64,000 nt of DNA. Origin: Verpa conica. Lineage: Eukaryota; Ascomycota; Pezizomycetes; Pezizales; Morchellaceae. The notes beneath the pieces are model-generated. The model made no database searches, was not told the origin of the DNA, and saw only the letters and a program-made list of their open reading frames with translations. Below are positions 55,997 through 64,000 of the stretch, one piece after another; within the stretch, counting starts at the first letter, position 1; each line of letters begins with the position of its first letter. The stretch spans positions 1,105,001-1,169,000 of the forward strand of contig JAUFSD010000005.1 of assembly GCA_033030425.1 (NCBI GenBank), read 5' to 3'. A program made the translations under genes and the position numbers.

Positions 55997-56802
55997 TCAT
56001 TCAGCAGCACCCATGTCTCCAGCTACAGCATCATTAGGCACAACCCTCGCTGCCTCTTGCATTCGTGCCCTACTCTTCTTACTACCAGGCGGCGCAACAC
56101 GTCTCTCGGGAATATACTCCTTGTGAATAGCCCTTCTATGCGGGTTGACGTTATCAAGGCGGCTAAAGACGCTATTACAGCCAGGGAACGGGCAATGGTA
56201 CACCGTCTTGTCGTGAGAGGTGCGGTAGTGACGGTTGAAGTCGTTCTTGCGTTGGTAGACCTTGAGACAGGTGGTGCAGGATATGGCGAGTCTTCTACCA
56301 TTCCAGATGCAATTGTGCGGGCCGCTGTGATTGATGGTGGTTAGATAGAGTACAGTAAATATTTTGGGGATACCCCACATAACGTTTCGGGCACAACGAT
56401 GTTTGCACGGAATATGGCTGGGGACCTCGATGGTGGCATCTACATGGGGCACGTGTTCTTGAGGTACCGTAGCTGGAGGAGCTGTAGGGTTATTGGTCAA
56501 TGGCACCAGGTCTTCCCCGTCATCGTCGACAAAGGATCGCTCAAGATCATCCAAGGGTGCAAACACCCAGCCTGGGAGAGCCCTGGTGTCTTGGGGTGGT
56601 AGGGTCGAGGAAATAGCCCACTCGACGTCATAACTTGGAGAGGGCCAAGTAGCGGGAAGGAGTGGTCTATTTTGGGTGTCCTGTCTAGGGCATCTTGTCA
56701 TGCACCCACTGCCCGCGTAAAACTCATTAGCGTCAAAAAAAAAAAAGTAGCGAGTCACCTGTCATGCAGGCGACCCTCGCTATCATTTCCTCGCTGAGAC
56801 AT
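55997..56802 (-). CDS. C2H2 zinc-finger protein, cluster member 5
   Basis: Exons 56802-56759, 56708-56379 and 56324-55997 give 233 residues; introns are 50 nt (GTGACT, T13, GACGCTAATG) and 54 nt. The first exon is 44 nt, exactly as in member 4. The second intron donor is weak (GTGGGG) and the frame stays open if it is retained, but its position and phase match all paralogs. CKHRCARN and GPHNCIWNG flank it. Finger 1 is SCTTCLKVYQRKNDFNRH then YRTSH (Cys spacing two rather than four); finger 2 is CPFPGCNSVFSRLDNVNPH then RRAIH, without the four-residue insertion of members 1-4. The C terminus is basic, then Ala-rich. Probably the most ancestral-looking member, by inference. Confidence 0.78.
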
Positions 56803-58999
56803 TGCTGCGTAAAACGCCAGGATAAGATGCAGGTGACAGGTCAGATATCTGCTTTAGTCTAAGAGCCCAAGAAGGGAGATTTGGTGTAGGGATATTTCGT
56901 AAACTCTTTGAAAATGGGGGTGGGAGCTGCCTTGACTTTATCATTTTTCTCTGAAGATGCAAAAGGGTAGTGGTAGGTGATACAAGTAGGCTCGTAGTAG
57001 ACATCACTACCAGCGATTCGTTAAGAGTACATTAGGCGTTTCTGCTTTAAGAGGCGTAATGCTTAGGAGCTGGCACTATATTCAACAAACAAGTGGTATT
57101 TAGATGATCAGAACTTGAAAACTAGTTACCTATAGTTATACTATATATTAGGTCCAATAGTACTAAAATATTAAGCAATTTCCCTATTTTTCAGTATGAG
57201 AAACAACATTTTGATAGCTACAATAAATCTTTTTCAGTGATACCTTTCTCGAACTTACTCCGCTCATATTCTCACTACGTGGCCTCAGATGGTGTTATTG
57301 GTCCAATGTGTTATGTCGCACAAGCTGCAGGCTCGACCTTTGATAGTAGGGGGATGGTTCCACTCGCCAGAGGAAACCCTAACCCTTATACCCGCAAGTT
57401 TAACCTATCCACTAAATTGACTCTACAAATTGACTCTACCTCCCACGCCTCTTGGGAGAGCTTTCGAAAAAAATGTACTATAAACTACTAAGGTTAGAGT
57501 TCTACCAAGTCGTTACCCAGCCCTATATAGCTCGACTAAGTATATCCCCAAGTGATACTTTGCACTAGTATTAGCGCAAAAAAATGTTCAATTTTACAAT
57601 AGTTTAGTGGGGTAGAGTTATATTGATAAGGTTTCAAGTCATTTCCCTTCAACGGTCTGTTTAAGTCACTAGGGCAAATACTTGGTGAACTTGACAGGAA
57701 GGCAAACAACAGAGGTATCGGTGGAAATAGATATATATATTGATTGATTGAATACAAAGAATCTATCTAGATAAATGTTATTATACAGGCCTTAGGACTC
57801 TGTAGCACTACATGGGCTCGGATAGTAGTTAGTGTTTGGTGGGTGAGCCTCCGGGTTTTGCGCTTAGTCATTACCGAGTGATTGACAGTGATTGTAAGAG
57901 CCGCATTGTTTTAGGGTGATATTACGACGGCATAGAGCTCTGCAGCACTAGGGACGGCCCGCCGAAAAGCCAATAGAAGATGTAGCCTTGTCGCCAAGGC
58001 CGCCTTCCAGCATCTTTTTTATGAGACTCGGTTACGGCGTATCCGATAGGCTTGTGAGGCTCTTGAGAAAAGAGCGCCTGACCTTTCACTTCGCCCACGA
58101 AATAAAACACCAAGATTAACCCTGCCACCACCAAATCGCTCACAGACACCGGATCCCTGGACTTATTGAGATATATGTTCTTACAAGGCGAGCGGGTTTG
58201 CGACTTGCTCCCCTGGAAACAGGAACAAGGTGCTCCACTTAAAACAAGGCGAACTAGTGAAAACAGCTTATATTATTCGTGGGGAACTCTTGATAAAGGT
58301 ATCAGCCTTGAAGGAGGTTCATGAGAGCGAGTGGAGTCCATGTGTTGGTGATCACGTGCTATTTATGTACGTAGTCAGGCTCGGGGACGCCAAGTCTATG
58401 TTTCAAATTGTAAGTGAAAAAACACCTTAGTATGAATGGATGGATTAATCATAAGTAGATAGGAAGAAATAATGGGCTTCTTTGAAGATTTTGGAATAGC
58501 CCTGTAGAAAGGTACGAGAGGTGCTACCTAGTAGTTGGGCCCTGATCACTAGGTTGTTTTTCTATATCATAAGTGTTGCTCAATCCCTTCACTTCCTCTA
58601 AACCTGGACAGGGGTGCAAGCATAATAGCATGCTATACAACCTCATATGGGGTATGATATATGTATTTTACTTTAATTTGCTTTACTAACGGATAAAGTG
58701 TGTACTGTGCGTTTGCAAACTATGACGTACAAACCGCGACATCTCCTGGGCTCATAAATCACCTAGCACCTCGAGCTAAATTCCTTGCCCTCTCAAAATC
58801 CCCAAGGAATCTGAGGAGGTCTATTTATTTGTACAAAGTGTTTCTGTGCACACCAATTACCTTGTGCAATTACCTGGCTTGTTACCGTTCCCTCGTGATT
58901 ATTACGGTAGGCGGACCAAGCTTTCCCGTTTTCAACTCCGTTCTGAAAAGATTATCTTGAGTCAACACGTATAGCAGAAGCCTACAACTCGATTCTACC
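56803..58999. other. Intergenic, weak ORFs only
   Basis: A 75-residue minus frame at 57922-58149 has a hydrophobic N terminus (DLVVAGLILVFYFVG) and could be an exon of an unrecognised membrane protein, but nothing joins it. A minus-oriented SINE tail lies at 58432-58466. CCCTAACCC occurs at about 57380. Confidence 0.4.
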
Positions 59000-59080
59000 G
59001 CTGGACGAGTGTTTTCCTCTCGAAGCTTATACGGTAGCGGCAGCTACTGCATGGCCAGACGTCCTCGGATGTGGAGTAGG
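59000..59080 (+). pseudogene. Relic of the zinc-finger N-terminal repeat
   Basis: One frame reads FPLEAYTVAAATAWPDVLG, clearly the YPPEAYE..AAAAAWPD motif of members 1-3. No start, fingers or splice pattern can be found around it, so it is a decayed fragment of a further paralog. Confidence 0.55.
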
Positions 59081-60416
59081 CGCTCTTATGGGCACATTAT
59101 CGAGTGATCCTACGTAGGTTGGGAGGGTGTTTCAGATACCGTCACAGAAGAGAAGATTGGTAAAGAGATAAATGGTATATCAAAAAATTTCCTACAAGAA
59201 AAAATGCACGGGTAACGTCTAGTGAGTATCCATACCCAACCACCTCCCCAGCTTACTCGACTTATGTATCCCATAGTGGTCTCTATAAGTGCTTTCTGAA
59301 TGGTACTTTATTTAAGATTGCTTTAAGAAACCATAGTTCGTGATAGTCTTAAAATAAACCATAAATCGCGAGAGAATAGGACATATAGTCTTGCACCCTG
59401 CTTAATAACACTACTGGGTTTCTATATTTACGGGAGTAGGAATAGGGTTAGGGATGTCAAACTCTATTTTATTTAGTCACGTGCCTCGAAACCTTTTCTG
59501 ACCTACCCCCTAGCTTCTATATACTCTACAACTATGGTCAATGAATCAATATCGGAATTTCCCATACAGCCAGGGTGGGAAATGGGAAAAAGAGTTTGCT
59601 TTGGGATGGTTGGTGTAAAAGTATTAGTACTGCTATTATCCTCCCTTTTCATACAATTTGGCTACAGTTGCTATCCCTTTGCCATCCATCTAGTTTCCAT
59701 ACTATTCCCATCTCATTTATATGCAATTATCATGCTGTATATCTTCCTTTACCATCCCTATAACCACTACTTTAGTGGTTCATATGTGGCATGAAGCAAA
59801 GAAAAGCACAACAACTAGTGGTCTAGTTGGTAGATGGGTTAGATATGGTGAATGCTTCAGGTTCAATTCCTAGAGAGTTCAAATATAATAATGTACATAA
59901 AATTATAGTTTTTAGGGTGTCATTTTTTCAAATTTAAAAGGGTAGAAAGGGAGAATGGCATCTGTAATATTGTATTTGGGGGAAAGCAATGACTTTCTCT
60001 CCATGAACCTTCCATTTAAACATAAAAACTGACTAGTGGAAGATTCAAGGTGCCTTTCCCAGTGCCTTTAATTCCCAGTGCCTTTCCCAGTGCCTTTCAC
60101 CCATGCTTTATCGATACAAGAGTTTGGCTAGTAAAAAGGCACATTGATTGATTAGTTACCCGAGCCTGTAGAGATATATTAGAAGAACATTTAATAACTT
60201 CTCATTTCTTAAAGAGATACCCCAGATTGCAACGTTCGCTTAATACCTAAAATTCTACTACTAAATCTACTGAATTTGCTACACCACCTCTCCGCCCGTC
60301 CTGTATGTTAGTAACATCTAAGAACTAGAAAGAAAGCAAAATCACTCAGTTCATCAAAAGACGACTCAAACCCAAAGCAAATACGCAAATAGAAACCACT
60401 CCCCCGTAAGTTCCAT
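59081..60416. other. Intergenic with a tRNA-like head
   Basis: No gene. TGGTCTAGTTGG (59819-59830) and GGTTCAATTCC (59860-59870) are spaced like the A- and B-boxes of a tRNA, but no acceptor stem forms, so this is a tRNA relic or SINE head. A repeated GTGCCTTTCCCAGTGCCTTT phrase is at about 60050-60090. Confidence 0.5.
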
Positions 60417-60782
60417 TCAAGGCGCAAGCATCCTCGGCATAACCTTCCTCACTGTACGATACGTTATCACAATCCCTCTTTCCACCTTCCTCATTCTATG
60501 CGCGCCCTTGGTATCACCATTAATCCAGATTTCATAAGCATCGAACTTTCCTATTTTTTTCTTGGTGGTATGAGGTGCCGCTGGGGGCGGTGCATGTGGC
60601 GGCGTAGTATCCGAAGCGTTCCGGGCGGGTGGTTGAGGGGGGGTATCACCATTAAGAATTAGACAAACCGAGGGGTTTGAAGTCTGCCGGAAGGGTGCGA
60701 TACGGTCGGTAACGCGGGAGGGAGTCGGGTGGCGTGAAGTTGTCTCTACCGTGGTAGTAGGAGATGAGTTCATTGTGGTCAC
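60417..60782 (-). CDS. Small Pro/Thr-rich protein with basic C-terminal helix
   Basis: A 121-residue frame (118 if the second Met is used, giving MNSSPTTT, similar to MNSKPKQ of the 26.7 kb protein). Residues about 1-75 are Pro/Thr/Ser-rich. KKKIGKFDAYEIWINGD and a basic end (RMRKVERGIVITYRTVRKV) follow, the same order as in the other members of this family. No signal peptide. Function unknown. Confidence 0.55.
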   Translation of the reverse strand: MTTMNSSPTTTVETTSRHPTPSRVTDRIAPFRQTSNPSVCLILNGDTPPQPPARNASDTTPPHAPPPAAPHTTKKKIGKFDAYEIWINGDTKGAHRMRKVERGIVITYRTVRKVMPRMLAP

Positions 60783-61719
60783 TTGATTCGGTGCTAGTGC
60801 TTATGAGTATATTACTAACAGGTTGAAGCAGTAAACTGGTGGTGATGACAGTAGAAAAGTTTTTGTGTAAATATATGTAAATTTATAGATATAGGAGAAA
60901 GCTAGAGGATAGAATTCAAGTTGAAGGTTTGCTAGCTATTGAAAGTATCGACTTCAACATCTGACATGCGGATACACTTGTAACATGGATGTGAGCCTCT
61001 TGAATCCAATACCAGAGCTAAGCTCCTTGATTAACGTTTATCCGTTCGATGAAAAACCTCACCGTAGGTTTTATTACGATATTTCGGGAATACGAACAGA
61101 CCACTTTATATAATGAACTATCGTATGTGCCATGAAGGGGCCGGGCGAGTCCACCAAATTAAACTGAATAAATGACTTGGCATGACTCTCGCTTAGATAT
61201 TTAGAATACTGTAAGGGAGTTACAAATCGTAGTTCCCGGTACTACAGAAACAACTGCGCTCTTATGTCTACTTGGGAGAGCTTTGAATAATTTACTTACC
61301 TGCTTACCGATACAGTGCGCGCCGCCTATGAGTTTAGAAAACTCTTGGTATCAACGGAAGCCTACGGCTAGCTAGCATGATTGCATTAACCTTGGCCCAG
61401 TAAGACTCTCCTCCGTGTACTTTTTCAGTCTCTAGTATTTTCATGTCACTATTCTGTCTGTGTCCGCTACCCCATTCGTCTACTGCGCCAAAACTATTCC
61501 ATATCCCGGTGTATATGTGAAAATATCTATATAATGTATACCTCGTTTACTCCTAGAGTTCTCCAAACTCCAATCATCAATCATCACCTGAAACGTCTAT
61601 AGCTGGGCTAAGACACCACACTCATTTGACCAATTATCCATCGATCCATTCACTCACTTATCCATTCATTCGTACACCCATACATTCCTTCAGTCCCTCG
61701 TTACTACAAAAACTTTACG
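60783..61719. other. Intergenic; leader of the Pro/Arg-rich peptide gene at its end
   Basis: No gene. From about 61620 the plus strand is rich in CATTC/CCATTCA units leading to the ATG at 61720, a CT/CA-rich leader. TATATAATG lies at about 61528. Confidence 0.4.
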
Positions 61720-62064
61720 ATGCGTCTTACGTTCATTTTCCTGCTCGCCGTCTGCTGCTATGCTACCTTCGCGTTTTCAACACCATTGAAGACTATATGC
61801 AGGGGCATTGCCTGCAATCGTATTAATAGTCCACTACCTCGTCCTCATATCGGGGTGACAAGACCAAATAGACCCAGCCTCCCTATTCGACCTATTCGAC
61901 CTATCCTTCCATTTAGACCAAGACCTGTCTCTCCAAGACCTACTGGGATCATTGAGAGTATACAGAATATACATTTCCCGAGAGTCGGAAGACTCCCTAC
62001 TAGGCCTACTCTCCAAAGGACTCCTCTAAGGACTTCTCGTGTAGGGGGTAGAAGAAAGGCATAG
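61720..62064 (+). CDS. Secreted Pro/Arg-rich small protein
   Basis: A 114-residue single-exon protein with a clear signal peptide (MRLTFIFLLAVCCYATFAFS). The mature part has two Cys close together (TICRGIACN) and then a dense Pro/Arg repeat: RPNRPSLPIRPIRPILPFRP, then RPRPVSPRPTG. The end is basic (SRVGGRRKA). The composition recalls proline-rich antimicrobial peptides of insects, and also secreted fungal effectors; no family can be named. The RPI/FRP units repeat with three-residue rhythm (about residues 50-72). The gene stands alone with its own promoter-like leader. Confidence 0.65.
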   Translation: MRLTFIFLLAVCCYATFAFSTPLKTICRGIACNRINSPLPRPHIGVTRPNRPSLPIRPIRPILPFRPRPVSPRPTGIIESIQNIHFPRVGRLPTRPTLQRTPLRTSRVGGRRKA

Positions 62065-63485
62065 AGTTTTATCCTTTTTCTCCGCTTCTTTTGACTCGTG
62101 ACGAACGAGGGGTGGAGTTTGGGAGTTTTGGGCGGTTCTAGATTTAGGAGGTGAATGAATTAAAGTTATGTTTGGAAGTTTCAAGAAATTTTGCTACTCT
62201 CGTGACCTTGAAGTGTATTTTTTATTTATCGTAGAGGTGTAAAAGACCCACCGAAGCCTATGGATATCTAAGTGGATCTAGGGCTGAAAGTACACTCCGG
62301 TAGAATTGACTTTGAATTGCACAAAACTTATGTTGGTGGCGCCTGGGGTTGATAGCCGGCTATGTAACAAGGGTTAGTTTTTAAAGCATTGACCCTTGAC
62401 AGCACAAGAGGATTAAATCAATATCATGCGGGGAACAGACCTCGCGAATCGTGACTAGATTTGGTTGCTTTAAACAATTATCTAGGCTGAAGGGGTAAAC
62501 CAGAGTGCCCATTAAGAATAAAAATTAGATTCTAGACCGGAATATGACTGCATCTGTAGGTGAAGGTACCGGGAATCTTGGCATGGAGCATAGTAGATCA
62601 CCCTAGAATATTTATGTAGGGTACCGTGAGGATAAGAGATGCCACCAGCTGGGGAGGCTGCGGGACTATTTCACATATAGTAAGTCTTTTCTTCATCTGG
62701 CTGTGGAGAATAATAGCCCCACCTCAGCTTCAACACGCGTTGATTAAGCGATGAGGGACCCTGCTGCAGATCTGGAGTGGGACAACCTACATGCATGTCG
62801 ACACGCCGCATGGCGTTGTCAGAAAAGGTACCAGAGTTTCGATCTCAAAACAGAGGTTGCTCACGCGAGTGGTGGGCTCGGTAGGTTGTAGGCCATCCTA
62901 GAGCCGGTTTGACTTGCCCCTCCACCGGCACTGTGGTCTCGATGGGGTTTGCGTTCACTCAGCCCTGGCTAGATTTACCCTCGCTCGGTTTACTGAGTAC
63001 CCGGCAGCCGAGTAACGTTTTAAAGTTACAGGGTGGGGATATAAACACCACATGGGAGTAATACCTTTAATCCTTTTCCTATCTAGAGCACTTGTACTCC
63101 GGAATGTTACACTGAATGGCATCTTCCGCTACACCTAGATCCTAGAACCTGCTTACCACCTAACATCTGGTATCATCAATAATCAATCAAACATCGGCGA
63201 CTTATTGCACACCATACCTACGGCGGCACGTAGTTACAAAGGTCCAGACAGCCGGGTAGCAGCGCCCAGCAAAATTTGGCCGACAGCCATGATTCGCTTA
63301 TAACCCAAACTTTTTTTTCTACCCACCCACCCACGCTGCTTATCCCCTGCCCCCTGCCCCCTGCCCCTGCCCCCTGCCCTCCTACTCCCCTCCACTTTGC
63401 TTCTCCAGTTTCCTCGAACTAGTAACTGCCTTAGAGTATCAACTTGTGTACACTGTTGAGATTTAAGTAGTGAAAATTTGAAAAC
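62065..63485. other. Intergenic with CCCCTG tandem tract
   Basis: No gene. A CCCCTGCCCCCTGC tract lies at 63341-63380, similar in style to the CCCCTA tract at 5.1 kb, and a C-rich leader follows it to the ATG at 63486. Confidence 0.45.
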
Positions 63486-64000
63486 ATGGTTAAGAGAAAG
63501 CTGGAAAACAAAAATTCCTCGAGCTTTATTTATGATGCCTTTTGTATGCTTGCGAGCAATCTTCTAAAATCCCCTAATCTTTTTGACTCCTTTCTTTCTT
63601 CCTTCGAAACCACCAACAGAGCCATTATTAGCGAGTTTGTAAGAAATGGACTTTCAGAAATGGATCTTTACTTTCATGATGAATTGTCAGATTCCGATCT
63701 CTTTTCCCAATTTATAAACCATCTTTCAGTTTGTAAAACTTGTATATCCAATGCAACTCTCACTTCGGGCCTATCAACTATGCGGACCCAACAAAAAGAA
63801 TATCGGAAAGAGCATAATCTTTTAGTGCTAAAGCTAGGACTTTCTCGGAAACCAGCTTCTCGAGATGCATTTCTTGCCGACCTTGAATCAGCTTTACCAG
63901 TTAAACTTCTCGACAATCCTTTTCCTCCACCAAACACTTGGGTTTCTTTATCAGAAAGTATTACTTCGTTATGGGAAACTCATTTGGCAACAATTCGCTT
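63486..64000 (+). CDS. Hypothetical protein, cut off by the window end
   Basis: The frame is open from the ATG (MVKRKLENKNSSSFIYDAFC) through 171 codons to the last base. It is predicted mostly helical, with Leu/Phe/Ser-rich segments (LSDSDLFSQFINHLSVCKTC), a charged QQKEYRKEH region and NPFPPPNTW near the edge. It uses many CTT and TCT codons, unlike the GC-richer genes in the window. It may be the first ORF of another mobile element, since it follows a repeat tract, but I do not recognise it. Confidence 0.6.
   Translation, partial: MVKRKLENKNSSSFIYDAFCMLASNLLKSPNLFDSFLSSFETTNRAIISEFVRNGLSEMDLYFHDELSDSDLFSQFINHLSVCKTCISNATLTSGLSTMRTQQKEYRKEHNLLVLKLGLSRKPASRDAFLADLESALPVKLLDNPFPPPNTWVSLSESITSLWETHLATIR

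Noticed and set aside
59811..59876. tRNA gene
   Set aside because: A- and B-box spacing fits, but the acceptor stem does not pair; better read as a tRNA relic or SINE head.
1..64000. CRISPR array, bacterial operon or rRNA
   Set aside because: No regularly spaced identical repeats with unique spacers, no ribosome-binding-site-led gene strings and no rRNA-like sequence; introns show this is a eukaryote.

Overview
The window reads as nuclear DNA of a filamentous ascomycete. It has short introns (about 36 to 73 nt) with GT..CTAAC/CTAAT..AG signals, and its genes include an F-box/ankyrin protein, a hydrophobin-like secreted protein, an NLR-type serine hydrolase and fungal C2H2 zinc-finger proteins. 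Gene density is very low and most of the sequence is AT-rich repeat relic. A transposon-rich Pezizomycete (truffle-like) would fit, but that is inference and I cannot name a species.

Layout. 1-9.2 kb is a repeat-built block with no intact gene: a dispersed repeat pair, a CAG-rich minisatellite, a CTGC array, a seven-unit array of about 140-160 bp and the 3' end of a dead LINE. 10.3-11.5 kb holds an alpha/beta-hydrolase gene of the kind found at the N terminus of fungal NLR proteins. 12.9-13.8 kb is an F-box plus ankyrin gene; 17.2-17.7 kb is a decayed ankyrin pseudogene; 21.3-21.8 kb is a two-exon hydrophobin-like gene. 26.7-34.9 kb carries a RING-finger gene, a long acidic protein and several small Pro/Ser/Thr-rich proteins that end in a basic helix and look like one diverging family. 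37.5-38.7 kb encodes a proline-rich protein with SH3/WW-ligand motifs.

38.73-43.87 kb is the most striking object. It is a complete DNA transposon of about 5.1 kb with 41-bp terminal inverted repeats (2 mismatches) and 15-bp direct repeats at its flanks. It carries three multi-exon genes: a D-D-E integrase-type transposase and two accessory proteins. All their introns can be placed with frame kept.

45.8-56.8 kb is a cluster of five paralogous C2H2 zinc-finger genes plus two relics, sharing intron positions and phase, an N-terminal Tyr-Pro-Pro-Glu-Ala-Tyr...Trp-Pro-Asp repeat in three of them, and a small promoter-proximal hairpin upstream of three loci. Between them lie a Tc1/mariner-like MITE, a 560-bp run of consecutive stem-loops, and a 127-bp near-perfect foldback. 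60.4-62.1 kb holds another member of the basic-helix family and a secreted Pro/Arg-rich peptide. The window ends inside an open reading frame. SINE-like elements with a tRNA-type head and a TTCA tail are scattered throughout.
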